A DNA stretch of 64,000 nucleotides from Ephemerocybe angulata (GCA_013368325.1 JAACJK010000110.1:310001-374000); one strand, 5' to 3'; positions 33,606-45,653 are shown, numbered from the stretch's first letter. Translations and numbers: made by a program. Notes: generated from the sequence alone by a model not told the origin.

Positions 33606-35342
33606 ATGTCTGCCGTGACTAGCCCAGCAGCTCAAGCGGCGGCGGCAAAGCTGATCGAGGCTATCAAGGCCAATGTGCTCGTAAATGTGAGCGGTGTTAT
33701 CGCATGTCGTATAACAGGCTCCATGTACTTACTGATCGTAGTATACAGTGCGTCTCCCTGGCTCTCCGTTAGCTCTTTCCCATCCTCAACTCGCTTCCAG
33801 GCCATTGGGTGCACTGCTTTTGTGGTATGGAAACATCCCTTCGGAGTGCGACTCCCAGTTCGCTTGGGCGCTTAACTTCTTGACAGGTGGCTGATTATCT
33901 GCAAACGCTGCCCGACGAGGTCCGAAAACTTCCTACTACACTGTATGGCAGACCCATTTATACTGATGTCTTCTAATTGTCAGATCGAGTACATGTGGCC
34001 GACAGACTGGAGCCTCGTCAAAGTCTTGTTCATCCTAGTCCGCTATTATCCTTTCGTGCATACGTCGATATCTACCTGGCGTACGTGTTTCCTTGGGATT
34101 GCTCCATTTGAGTGATTTGTACCAACTGACGTTTATTCAAAGATCATGGTACGGGTTCGTTAACTGGGAGCAAATGCTTTGTTCCCTTTATTATGGATGC
34201 ATGTGAGTGCAGTGATAGTATGGATCTACCCCAACTAGACACCTGATCATTGTCAATGTCCCAGTTTCATGCCTTACTGTAACTTTGATTTGCGAGGGTA
34301 CGTACCCTCTACACTGGGAGCTGAATGTGCTACTCACTATCCAACTTTCAGCGATCAGTTATATACGGCTGTGGGCATTCTCCGGAAGAAACAAGTATCT
34401 CCTTGTCTTTCTAGTCCCATATTACACCGTAAGATTCAAGCGTTGTCTTTATTCGATGAGCCGATGTTCACCACTCACTAGGCAATCAGAGGAGTCGAGT
34501 ACTACTATTTGGTCAAATTCGTCAAGTCACTCGACTGTAAGTACCCTCCAATGCACTAGGACCTCGTTTGTCACTTACCTACTACTCCCCTTAGTCCTCA
34601 AAGCGCCCGCGGGCGCTAATTTAGGATGCATAACTACGAAAGCCGAGAGTAAACTGCTATCTGCGGTCTTCATAACAGTTCTCATCAGCCTAACAAGTTA
34701 GGAGTATATGGCCTTGCGACAAAGGCTTCCATCTAACAATGTCTACCTTTTGCAGGTGTAACCCTCCTGATGATGTTCATTGCATATCAGCGTCGCCTAA
34801 TTGCCGAGGGAATTGGAGGTAGCGGCAGTCTGTTCAAGTTATTTTATCGGGATGGAATCTTCTACTTCGTCTGCTTGTCCTGTGAGAGAATCTCCATATG
34901 GCTCCCTAGAATCGACTTACATGCCACCTCCTCAGCGTTTGCGATAGCGAATATCATTTGCGACTTTGCGGCACCTGTAAGTCCTGCAGGCCACCTCACC
35001 CATACCTTCACATTTCTAATCCCACTCATAGCAAAACGGAATGCAATTCATCATGGTCCAGTAAGTGGTTCACCCAACCGCAGCCTTATTCGACCCTAAT
35101 GACGCATCCCGCCCTGCAGAGTCATGCTCCACACGGAAGGCCTAATAGCAGGCCGCATGCTCATCGACCTTCGCGTCCACGCACGTAAAGACATTTCAAC
35201 AACAGGGAATCTGCCGCACCTTCTCCAAAGTACCACCGACAGGTCGCGAACAGACGTTGAATTCGCGCCTTACAACTCGCATGTCGTCCCGAGGGTCTTC
35301 GTCCAAGTCCGTACAGAGACGGCGTCATTGAAGGACTATTAG
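33606..35342 (+). CDS. DUF6533-like multi-pass membrane protein
   Basis: About a dozen exons. It starts MSAVTSPAAQAAAAKLIEA and is followed by the 6-nt exon TATACA, then AIGCTAFV, VADYLQTLPDE, and IEYMWPTDWSLVKVLFILVR with YYPFVHTS. Further exons give HGTGSLTGSKCFVPFIMDA, FSCLTVTLICE, AISYIRLWAFSGRNKYLL, VEYYYLVKFVKSL, SVTLLMMFIAYQRR, LFKLFYRDGIFYFVCLS and AFAIANIICDFAAP. The tail runs from HTEGLIAGRMLIDLR through VEFAPYNSHVVP to the stop at 35342. Hydrophobic segments number about seven. It is close in sequence to the copy at 7105-8821 and appears intact. Function unknown. It converges on the minus-strand gene ending at 35428, only 85 bp away. Confidence 0.78.
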
Positions 35343-35427
35343 CCGATGATCTACTTTCCAGTTGTTAATGTATTATAGAATAGGCCTACAACGAAACAAA
35401 TGAACGAATACGAACTGCTCTGAGCCC

Positions 35428-36297
35428 TTAATCGACCTTCTTGTCCTGACCGGTGGCCGACGATTTAGCACGTTCCTCATCGCTCTCCAGGCGCGCAATG
35501 ACGGCCCTCGCAATAAAGATCCCTACACCAGCAGCACCTATGATCGCGAAGACCGTAGGCACCATGGACTCAGGCAACACCCCAAAGATGAGGGGTTCCA
35601 GCTGAATGATGAGCGGAACAGGGTGGGGCAGCACGTTCGGGTCTTGCGACTTCGCCAACTCGTGCTTGGGGTTTAGGACCCCGGTGTTCACGAGCTGTAT
35701 TCGCGCGAATTTTCGGCGGACATGGTAGTTCGTTGATCGAGGTCGGTTTCGGAGGCGACGTGGCGGCCCTGGTCGTGGAAGCGGAGCAATGTCGGAGGAG
35801 TCAAATATCTTGAGGTACGCGTCGACTGGGTACTACGGACTGCTCAGCAGGGACAGAAGTGGGTGGATGGCGTTGGAGAACGTACCTCGGCCGACCATGA
35901 TAACCGAACGGTAAACTTGGTATAGCTCGCCCAGGGTTTGGCATCAAGGTCGATGGCCAGCCATAGCTCCTGGATGCAGTTCTCCGGGACAGTGGTGGGG
36001 GCCCAGTGATATAAACGGACACAAGGATCCCCGTTCACGGCGGACTTGGGTGTGTCCAATGGATTGGCAGTTAGATTCCATTCCAGTCGCGGTTGGGCAT
36101 GGCTAAGCGTCGGCCTATGATTCAACTGTCAGCGAAGTGTCCGCCAGGATGGCTGTATTCGCTGCTCACCATTCCCTGACGAACCAGATATCGAAATTAC
36201 GGGCCGCGTTGGCCTCAAAGTTCGCAATTTCAGTGTTCGCTAATGCAAGCGTGAAGGTCAAGAACAAGATAGATAACAGAGATGCATACTGCATCAT
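35428..36297 (-). CDS. Type I membrane protein, probably ER, unknown function
   Basis: Three exons, 36170-36297, 35886-36114 and 35428-35832, give 253 residues; both introns are 53-55 bp with GT-AG ends. The N-terminus MMQYASLLSILFLTFTLALA is a cleavable signal peptide. A lumenal domain follows (EANAARNFDIWFVREWPTLS, SYTKFTVRLSWSAEYP). Near the C-terminus a hydrophobic segment (MVPTVFAIIGAAGVGIFIAR) forms one transmembrane helix, followed by a charged 20-residue cytosolic tail (SDEERAKSSATGQDKKVD). Topology is therefore lumen-out, tail-in. It resembles small fungal ER proteins that I cannot name with confidence; a link to GPI-anchor synthesis helpers is only a possibility. Confidence 0.7.
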
Positions 36298-36629
36298 GGG
36301 AGTCGGAAACGGAGGAGGTGGAGTCACGTCTTATTCCCGCCGACGCCATCAAACCCTTTCCACGAGTACCCAGAGATTGGAGGAAGGAGCACAACTCAAG
36401 CCCGACTGCCTTTAAGTAGCACCAGTATATTGATACAGTGTTATGAGCCAAAGTTACATGGAGGTATACAGTTTTGTGAGTGATGCCGATAGTCGACATG
36501 TCTTCTAGGATGGGTAGCTCAATAAGATAATGCAGGCGATGGTCACCAACGAGATAAATGCGGGCCTGAAATTATTGTAATCTAGATTTGAGGAAAGGAT
36601 GAACCTTTGAACTCTACCAGTACCATCAA

Positions 36630-37979
36630 TTATATGGTGGTACCGTCTTCCAAAATGTCGGTTTCGACTTCGTTGGGACCCTTCCTGCCGCTCATCGAGT
36701 TCTTCACACTTCGTGGGGTGGTGGGTGTGACGGGGCCGGAATCGCTCTCAACGCCGGAATCGCTGCTGTTTGAGCTAAGGCAAGGTTCTCGAGAGCTGGT
36801 GTCAAAGTTGAGGGCTTGTAATGATGCAGAGAGATCGGAGTCAGTGTTGGTCGAGGTGCTGACTCTTGAACCATCAGGCGCGATTCCACAAGCCCTATTA
36901 GATTGCGGTCAATCGTCTTGAGTCGTGACAAGAAAATTGTTTGGAACTCACTTGACGATCTGGTCCCAATAACTGTGAGGTTCAAACTCAAAGTTATACG
37001 AACCGCCGAAATCTGCATCCAACTGGTTGGCGTCAATGAGGTCCAGGAGGTTGGGATTAAAGCGCATCTGCAAGCGGGGTCAGGCATTCAGGCCTATTGG
37101 CAAACCATCAAGAACGCACCTTGTCGCGAGTAACAGGATCTAGGAACGGAGAGATCCCCTTGTAGAAGAAGTTCAAGATGAAGGGAAGGTTGGTAATGAG
37201 AGCACGACCAAGGGTTTCCGGGTAATGGTCTTGGAGGATGTGTAGCACTTTGCTAGCCACTGATACAGAAGGATTGGTTCGCAGCGTGCACGATTTGTAA
37301 TCGACGAGAATGACAATGCTCTCTTGTCCAGCGGGCTGGAGGTCTTTGGCACGTTCGCTGAAGGTGAATTAGGTTAGTTGCAGGTTAGCGAAGAAGCACT
37401 AGTGATACTGACAGCCACCATACAAGATGCCTCACTTGTCGAGGGCTCCTCTCAGTGTTCTCCCTCCCTGGCCTCATGTAAAGGATAGGCCGCCCATCCT
37501 TGTCAAAGCCATTTAGGATGCTGTATCGCAGTTAGTCTTGACAGCCATTCAAAGATATATAGTTACAACTCACATCTTCCCTGTCTCGCTTTCAATCTTC
37601 ACCTCATCTGGCGGGATGAGATCGGGTTGGAAATCTCGCCGCCATTCCATGGTGGCTTTGATACGCTTCTCAGAGTCTGCATAGTTCCATTTTGTTGCTC
37701 GCATGTACCGCGGGTGGGTGTCTGCACGGGATAGCCATCGTTGCTCCGAAGGGTAGTATGGGTCGGAGGGGGGGAGGGCAATCGTCGATGTGAACTGAAA
37801 GGGAATAAGAACGGTGTGGCTCGAGGGACGGTCAGGACGTCACTGACCTTGCGCAGGTCCTCGATCATTTTCTGCTGCTCATCTGTGTAGCTGTACACCG
37901 GGTGGATCACAGTTCCGGGTTCGGGCGAGGTGAGCACCGTCTGCGTAGTTGCGCCCTTCTCAGCTTCAGCTTTTACCAT
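36630..37979 (-). CDS. Sec14-like CRAL-TRIO lipid-transfer protein
   Basis: A minus-strand gene of about six exons, start MVKAEAEKGATTQTVLTSPE at 37979. An N-terminal CRAL-TRIO-N helix region (SYTDEQQKMIEDLRK, KWNYADSEKRIKATMEWRR) precedes the CRAL-TRIO domain: ILNGFDKDGRPILYMRPGRE, IVILVDYKSCTLRTNPS, ILQDHYPETLGRALITNLP, FILNFFYKGISPFLDP and ANQLDADFGG. These are the landmarks of Sec14-type phosphatidylinositol/phosphatidylcholine exchange proteins, which act at Golgi and plasma membranes. The last exon is Ser/Thr/Pro-rich (SDSGVESDSGPVTPTTPRS) and stops at 36630; I chose its acceptor because it alone gives a long open tail. About 350 residues. Confidence 0.85.
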
Positions 37980-39510
37980 GGCGGCGGAATAAGAGGCGTT
38001 CGATTTGATAAGGATAGTTTGGTTCGCTAAAGGCGGTGAAAGTGGAAGTGTTAATGACCCTCGCTATTGGTGGTGGGTATTAGGAGGTATTAGGGTTGAA
38101 AGCGATTCCGCAAAATGTCATCGGAGATCGAGTCTGGCAGTCTGCGGCAATATAAGCGATGAGGTCAAGCACGCAAGGCAGCGCAAGGGCTTACAATATT
38201 TTGATTACGCGCGGTTCCGACCGGCATTGGATCCAGAGTGGATGACTCCCTCGGCCCCGCACATCTATCCGATAGCTCAGGTTAATTAGCGCTCAGGATC
38301 GGTAATCCGGTGTAGCAGCTTCCAAAGCTCTTTCATATAGCCCATGAGGTGCCAGCATGCTTCAAGTTGCTAACTTTCGAAGACGACCAAGATTACGACC
38401 AGGCAGTAGCGCTGTAGGTGGGACAGACCAGAGTATGCTCAGAAAATCAAGGAACGTGAAAGAACAATCACTTGCGATCGTAGATTTGATTCACCCCTTC
38501 TTGGTATTCTTGGGAAGGCCTGCTTGCACAAAGAATGGGCTTGGGAAAGGGCGCGTGGTTGCTGATAAAGACAACATAGAGAGCGTGTTGGGCCTGGCCG
38601 GAGAAACACGCAACAGCGATGGTTCGGCATCCCTGTATCTTTTCAGGAATACGAAGAGGTGATGCATGCTATGAAAGCCAGTTGCGATCTGTCCCGACAC
38701 TCGAGATGTAGACGCCCGGAGATGTCGTGGCATGTTGCTATCCGGGGTCGGGAGCCTAGAACGATTACCTGCAGACCATAGTGGGGATGAGAGTGGAGTT
38801 GGATGGAAGTAAGCACAGTTGGGTTAGCACGGAAAGACGAGATGGCCAGACGGATTCTGACGCTTTCAATTGAGGTCCTTGGAGGAAGACGAGGGTGACA
38901 GCGATGCGCAGCAGCGACCGCAGCAGCAAGCCGGCCATCTACGGGCCGGCAGCTCGATATCTGATAAAAGGCTTCACATCAGTAGAATAGCCTCACAGAA
39001 TTTTGCAGCTGGGGGGATTTCTATGCAAGAGGTGGGCCGAATCGGTGGAAAAATAGTTGCAGCTTTCCTCGTTGCTCAGCGCTGACTATTCGCCCCTATC
39101 TGAACACATCCGTCCTGTCTTTCGCTTTCATTATGTCCTCTTTCAGATCTACTTGAACAGCTGGAGGAGGATCAGCTATTTTACTCAAGGCTTCTTGTTC
39201 CAATAACCTGGTAAAACCCCTTGTCCACACCGCGAGCACACCTAACGCACTCGGGCGCCTAAGTCGGCAATAAGTCGGCGTCGGGCACAAAGCGATTGAT
39301 CCGTCGTACCATCAGATCCAAATGATCTCATCCACGTGGATGGAATCCCACCATCGTGTTCATCGTGACGGGCAACGGTGCTCACTGGACTTGCATCTCA
39401 ATAAATCGTGTTCAAGTTCTTTCATCCTTTGACACTCCTGGAGAGTATCATTCTCAGAAGTGGTCTAGAGACAACAGGAGCGACCTCCTTGATCGTTGGG
39501 AGTTATAGCT
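37980..39510. other. Intergenic region
   Basis: 1.5 kb between the divergent Sec14-like and mannosidase genes. Several short open frames occur (for example around 38369-38662) but none has a recognisable motif or splice pattern. No gene called. Confidence 0.4.
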
Positions 39511-41490
39511 ATGAAGGACGCCCGTTCCCGAAAGAAGTTGAAGTCGAAGCACACTACCGACTCAGGCAGCGGTAGCGACCAGGTTCCTAGCTCTGTAAGC
39601 TGTAGCTTTCCAGTTCATCTGGCATTATATCTAACACTGTTGCCTGCAAGCAGTCCCAAAAGGATGATAAGAGCCGAGAGGCCTTATCTCTTGACCTATC
39701 TACGTACTTCTGGGTTGCCGGGATACTGGGTGTCCTAGCAGTTGTATTTATTGTAAGCCACATACTTATCTCTTTGAATCTGTCATTCTGAGAAAGGCAG
39801 AAACCATCACTTGTCGTCGACGTAGTGGAATTCTGGGTCGGGCACTCAGAACATTACGATGTCGAGCGCCCAATAGCTGCCACTCGTCCCCCAGAAACGA
39901 GAGTGCACCGACTACGTGCGGACCTAGAGAAGCGGGATGCTATCGTCGGCGCATTCAAAGTACGTTTAGTATATATCTCCATGTTCCCCAGGTATTGATG
40001 CTACCACTTAGCATGCTTGGCATGCCTACGGTTAGTGCTGGAAACTGAGGAAGACAACCCGCGTACTGAGGTCATTGTCAGAGCGCGACGCCATGGGAAG
40101 CGACGAATACCATCCTATCAGCCACGGTGCCAGTAACCTAACTGAAGCGGGAAGCATTGGCTACATGGTTGTCGATGTGCTAGACAGCTTGCAGATAATG
40201 GGGCTTGATGAAGAATACCAACGCGCTCGGACATGGGTAGAAAATGTTAGCTTCGATGTTGACGGGGAATACAGCACGTTTGAGGTATGTGGCTCACCAT
40301 TCAATTTCTCTATAACGTGCTCTCTGAACACTATGCTTAGACAACGATCCGAGTCCTCGGTGGACTACTCTCCGCGTACCATCTTTCAGGGAATGATGAA
40401 CTCTACCTCCAGAAAGCAAGTGACTTGGCAGACAGACTTTCAGTCACATTTGACTCGCCAACCGGACTACCTTATCCCTATGTCAACCTCCACGCAGGGA
40501 CAGGCCACCATGCTAAAGATTACCCTGGCCTCGTCAGTGCTGCTGAGGTAGGCACGCTACAGCTGGAATTTAAGTATCTCAGTCATGTAACTGGTGACCC
40601 AAAATATTGGAGAAGCGTTGAGAAGGTAGGTGTTCCAATACAGCCCGAAAATAGGACTTCGGCTCAATGAGCCAATATTTGGGACCAATTAGGTGATGAC
40701 AGTCCTAAAGAACGCGCTTCTGGAGCATAACCTGGCATCTGTATTCATGAAGTATGTGGCGGACTACGGAGGGCTGCGGACTATTAAAGGAACTGAGCGT
40801 TTTCCCCGACAGTCACCTTGAAGGCCGGTATATCCATTCACCTATCAGCCTTGGCTCTCGAGCAGACTCGTATTATGAATATCTTCTGTACGTACTCTGT
40901 CTTACTCCGCGAAATCACAGTCTGAAGATGACTCTTCCTCATTAGTAAACAGTACATCCAAACGGTCGGTGCGACTCCGTTTTGAAGCTCGGCAGATGCT
41001 GATATCTCTCGATCCTAGAATAAGACAGAGGAGATCTATGGCACAGTACGTCCGAGCCATTTCTCAAGCATTAGAGCTTACTAAAGAAACTGACTTCCTC
41101 CTAGATGTACCGAGGTGCGATGGACTCAGTCCAGCAATTCCTTATCCAAGTCAGGGAGAACAAAGACGGCCAAAGCATGACCTACACATCCGAGATGATG
41201 CCTGAAGAGGACCCGTCAGGTCAAATGTACGTCTCACTCGCTCGTTCCTCACCATAATTCTAAAATCAAGGTGCTGATTATCATCCAGCTCCTGGAGACT
41301 AACGCCCAAACAAGACCACCTCGTCTGCTTCCTCGGAGGCTCACTAATGCTCGGCGCAGTAAAGTCCGCCGCATTCAACCCCGACCGGGTCTCCATGCCC
41401 CCGGAAGAGAGCGAGCTCAACGACTACGGATGGAAAGACTGGAAGACCGGCAAGGAGCTGATTAAGACATGCTTGAAGACTCATGATTAG
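39511..41490 (+). CDS. ER alpha-1,2-mannosidase (GH47), 5' part, disrupted by transposon
   Basis: Starts ATG at 39511 (MKDARSRKKLKSKHTTDSGS). A single membrane anchor (STYFWVAGILGVLAVVFI) makes it a type II ER/Golgi protein. The GH47 catalytic region follows: HAWHAYERDAMGSDEYHPIS, GYMVVDVLDSLQIMG, STFETTIRVLGGLLSAYHLS (first catalytic Glu), SPTGLPYPYVNLHAG, LGSRADSYYEYLLKQYIQT (catalytic Asp) and LTPKQDHLVCFLGGSLMLGA. All introns are short GT-AG. Reading stops at TAG 41488-41490 right after LKTHD; that TAG is the first three bases of the inserted hAT element. About 450 of an expected 605 residues are encoded. The enzyme normally trims one or more mannoses from N-glycans during ER quality control. 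The remaining part of the gene lies at 45654-46496. Confidence 0.88.
41480..41487. repeat. Target-site duplication of the hAT element, left
   Basis: CTCATGAT, identical to 45654-45661. An 8 bp duplication is the length made by hAT transposases. Confidence 0.93.
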
Positions 41491-41503
41491 TGCTGCCGCA
41501 AGT
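41488..41503 (+). repeat. hAT terminal inverted repeat, left
   Basis: TAGTGCTGCCGCAAGT, an exact inverted match to 45638-45653. Its first three bases form the stop codon that ends the host mannosidase frame. Confidence 0.93.
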
Positions 41504-41972
41504 TCAGGGTGGCTCGAGCCGAGGCCGACTCGAGTCAGTTCTCACGTCCGGATTTGGAATCCCAACTTGGCTTGCCTTGGCTCGATCCAAGTTGCCTCGA
41601 GCTGCCCTGATGGCAGCGCTCATTTTACATACTCCGCTGTCAGGCGCGCTTATTCCACTACCACGACGACTTCGACCTCAACTTCGACCTTGACCACCAC
41701 CGTTACCGCTCAAATCGCCGTCGCTCATCGTTACCGTGCGCTAGGAGGGAAGGGAATGCTCAAAGAATGGAGGGTGAGTACTCCTATCAGGATGGGTGCA
41801 ATTCATGGCGGCTTTCTAACCAATTTTGTCTAAATTTCAGGGTACGCGCCAAGGGTCGTTGCTCACAACCGCATGGTTGGTCTTGGTTGAACGCCGGTGG
41901 GGGTCACGTTAGGGAGAGGGAGCGCGTTGTGTTTGTTGAATTTCGCGACGCGTCGGGGGGAGAGCGCGCCAC

Positions 41973-41979
41973 TATATAA
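41973..41979 (+). promoter_or_regulatory. TATA box of the hAT transposase gene
   Basis: TATATAA in the context cactatataagatcc, about 30 bp before the ATG at 42007, so the 5' UTR must be very short or transcription starts near the ATG. Confidence 0.6.
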
Positions 41980-42006
41980 GATCCCGGGTTTCGGTATGTA
42001 GCGACC

Positions 42007-45000
42007 ATGACCGGCGAGTGTGGCTCTTGCCACAGCTCTCCTTGTACCTGCCCTAGCCCCTCTTCTACAATGCAATCTTCATTTCTTAACTTCACTCCTG
42101 GTCCCCCTATGACCCCGTCTCATCTCCCTATCCCCTATGGCCCAATGCCGACCTACCATGCGCCCTTGGGTTATCATCAGTGGGCTTCGATGCATCCACC
42201 TCAAGCCCAGTCATTCCCATCGACACCTCAGCCGCCCCAGCAATTCGCTTTCCACAACACGCACCCATCAACGTACACCCAGCAGTACCAGGAACCACCT
42301 GCCTTCCGCATCGCTCTAGCCGATTCCACCACCACGGTTCTCAACACCACAGTCTCGGACAATGCAACCACGCCATCGGCTACGGCAGGAACCAAGCGAC
42401 AACGGAACGGAACCTCTGGCGCAAACAAACGGCGCAACAACGGCACCACGGACTCTGCGAGCACTGGAACCAGTACCACCAGCGCACCCATCGGCATCTT
42501 TGGAATTGGCCCGGCCCTCGAGTCCCCCATCGCTGAAACCGCTCTTCACCCTGCCCTCAACCGACTCAAGAACGACGTTGGCTCACTCCTAACAGAGGAG
42601 ACCGAATCCCTTGCTGGCGCTTCCGACATCTGGTACTTCATTCGAGGTCAGAAGACAAATACCAACGAGGTGGCTCCAGAAGGAGACAAACCAGGTTTCG
42701 AGAGGCCAAACCCCAAGAGCTATGGTTATCTTCGATGCCGTCTGTGCGATGTGTAAGTTGCATATTCTCTCGTTTAGCGATGTGTCGTGCTCACCCTTGG
42801 TGTAGAGCTCTTCAAGTCTGGAAGAATACCAACGGACAGAACAAAGCGATACGAAGGCATTTACGGAAGAGCCATGGCCGGAATTGGATCAACGCTGTCA
42901 TTGCAAGGAAGCTGAAAGGGTGGCGTACTATCCGGATGAAGGAGCACGTAACCGACACTTCAACCACCCGTGTCCGCGAGCCATTCACGCTGGAGGGATT
43001 TCTCGAACGTTTGATACGGTGGCTTGCCGTCGATGATCAGGTGCGCCTATTCTATCTCTAAGCTATCTAACAACTATTGATCTTATTGTTCTTTCTGCAG
43101 TCCTTGGATGTCGTCGACTGTCCAGAGCTCCGGGACCTCCTTCTCTACCTTAATGCTACGCTGGAGGAGTCTGATCTCCCACATCGAACCAAAGTTGCAC
43201 AACTTGTGACGGAGTCCTTTGCGCGTGAGTATAAGAATATGGTCAACGATATCTCGGTGCGTCGTTTCATTGATCTCATTACTCTTGTTTGCTGAACTAC
43301 TCGCAGAACTCGCTCGGCCGTGTTGCGTTCACAAGCGACATCTGGTCCCGTAACAACCTCCAGTCGTACATGGCCATCACGGCCCATTACCTCGTCATGA
43401 GCCCTGCTGGAAATTTGGAGCTGAAGTCCCGCCTTGTCGCATTCCGCCATATCGAAGGAAGCCATACTGGAGAAAACATTGGTAAAGTCTTTGTAAGAGT
43501 TCTCGAAGAGATCCGTTGCCTGCACAAAATATCTACCATCACGCTCGACAACGCTTCCAACAACAACACAGCCATGGACAAAATCCACGAAGAGCTCGAA
43601 AGGTTGAAGATTCCGTTTGATACTGTTGGAAACCGCATTCGGTATGTTTTCAATCATTGCGGCTGGAGACATTGCTCATCGAAAACCCGTTTAAGATGTT
43701 TTCCGCATATCATTAATCTCGCCGTCAAAGCAGGCCTTGCTCAACTAACTCAGCTCGACTTCTTCGACCCCGAGATTACGGGCGATGAAGAGCTCGAGCT
43801 CCTTGCGGCCGATTTGCGTTACAAACAGATCCTCAATGTCGACATCATCAAGAAGGTACGGGATCTCGTTAGGTTCATTCGAGATTCTGGGCAGCGGCGC
43901 GACGACTTTGAACGAGTAACGAAGCTCGGGAACGAAGACAAGTCGCACTTGGATGACGAGGGTACTCCTCTCCGCCTCCGTGTGGTCGGCCTTCTCAAGG
44001 ATGTTGACACACGATGGTCGTCGACATTCTTGATGATTGATCGAGTGCTCGAAATGCGCCCAGTACGTTTATCTTTCACCACGCTGTATCCCTCGTCTTA
44101 CCATGGGTTTTAGGCTATCAAGAAGTTCTTCGAGCTTGACAAGTACCAATACAAAGCCGAGCTCAATCTGTCATTAGAAGAATACGCTATCCTCAACGAC
44201 ATCCGCCGCTTCCTTCAAGTCTTCCATGCCACCCAAGAACTTGTGTCCGGCGAGAAGACCCCGACCCTCCCAGTCGTCCTTCCATTGTATGAAAGGCTAC
44301 TCAAGACCCTCGAAGACCAGAAGGCACACCTCCCGTTGCTCGTGCCTGCAATCACGGCCTCTCAGGAGAAGCTTCGCGAGTACCTCAGCATGTCTCGCCG
44401 CACGAAGGCCTACGCTGCTGCTATGGGTGCGTCTTACTTTCGTGATGTCAACGAACATTCTAACAGGTTTTTTTGAAGTCCTGAGCCCAGTCTTCAAGCT
44501 CGAAGGGCTACGCGAGAACTGGCCGGCGGATGACTATGAGGATGCGAAGAAATCAGTCACAGAAGCACTTCTGCAATACCGGACTTACCTTCGGAAAGAA
44601 AACCTGCTACCCGATCCCACATCGACTTCTCGACCACGCCCGCTTGTCAAAGCCGCTACGGCTCCAAACGTTAGCGCGCATCGGCTCAAGTCAGGCTATG
44701 CCCGCCTCTTTGCAATTGCTCGCTCGTACTCCGAAGCACCAGTGCCTACCAGAACGGCGCCAACATCCTCAGAAGAGTCCTCGGAAACTCCAGCCGTCGC
44801 CGATAGCAGCACCCCAATCACAACTCAACCGACCGCCGAAGAACTCGAGCAACAGCAGCTTGAAGATGATAGGAAGGCTGCAGAGGACGAGCTGAAGCGA
44901 TGGGATGAGAAGGGGCGCATGAAGGATGACGATCCCGAGATGGAGGATTTCGACATCCTTCGGTTTTGGCAGGTGAGTCGTACTGATTGCTGCTTCGCCT

Positions 45001-45410
45001 ACCGTTCGCGCAAGACTCAAACACGGTGACAGAAAAACCGCTCGGAATTTCCGCTTCTCTGGCGGCTCGCTTTGGATACACTCCCCATGCAAGCATCGGC
45101 AGTACCGTGCGAGAGAGCGTTCTCGTCCAGCAAAGAAACAGACGCGTTACGACGATCATCTCTCTCGCCGTGCATGATGGAGATGCTTCAGATTCTGAAG
45201 TTCATCTACCGATCCGACCGCCTTTCATTCACAGACGACCTGCTGGGCTCAGAATTCGAGATGGCGGTCCTCGACATCAACCCAAACACTATGGACCGCC
45301 TTCTGGCAACAGGTAGGATTGACGAGCTGTGTCAACTTGTGGACGAGGCTTTAGTGGGTTGGGGGCGGGATGTGGATCTCGACGGCGAGGATGAATCGGA
45401 CAGTTCTTAG
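42007..45410 (+). CDS. hAT-family transposase with BED zinc finger
   Basis: Eight exons: 42007-42752, 42806-43040, 43101-43256, 43307-43641, 43696-44062, 44114-44426, 44467-44972 and 45033-45410. The frame is continuous, 1011 residues. The N-terminal 150 residues are Pro/Gln/Thr-rich with a basic stretch (GTKRQRNGTSGANKRRN), a likely nuclear signal. A BED-type finger follows (YLRCRLCD with IRRHLRKSHGRNW). The RNase H-like catalytic core has VAFTSDIWSRNN (first Asp), TITLDNASNN (second Asp), a CFPHIINLAVK block and DVDTRWSSTFLMIDR with the conserved RW. The C-terminal hAT dimerisation region is present (LALDTLPMQASAVPCERAFS then SSKETDALRR). The protein cuts and pastes the element via its terminal repeats. 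No stop or frameshift was seen. Confidence 0.92.
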
Positions 45411-45637
45411 TTGTGCTTCAGTTTAGAGTTTGATCATCCTATCTACTGTACAGTTAATTTCCCGGATTATACCGTATTGAATTGAATCTATTGCGCGCTC
45501 AGATGAGGAGGGAAGCCCCAGCATGCCGACGGCATCTCCTGATGTCCAGCGCAAGCTGACTTGATTCTGCCTCGACTCGAGTCGACTCGAGCTCGTCGGA
45601 CTCTGAAATTCCATCAGCTCGAGTTAGCTCGAACTTG

Positions 45638-45653
45638 ACTTGCGGCAGCACTA
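45638..45653 (-). repeat. hAT terminal inverted repeat, right
   Basis: ACTTGCGGCAGCACTA, the exact complement of the left repeat. Confidence 0.93.

Larger units (their letters stand above)
41488..45653 (+). mobile_element. Complete hAT transposon inserted in the GH47 gene
   Basis: A 4166 bp element with perfect 16 bp terminal inverted repeats (TAGTGCTGCCGCAAGT at 41488-41503 and its complement at 45638-45653), flanked by a perfect 8 bp target duplication. Both ends have subterminal clusters of CTCGAG/GACTCGAG motifs (about 41511-41535 and 45570-45635), probably transposase binding sites. It encodes one spliced transposase in the same direction as the host gene. Perfect terminal repeats and target duplication, and an open transposase frame, point to a recent and possibly still mobile autonomous copy. 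The termini start TAGTG, fitting the hAT pattern. Confidence 0.93.
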
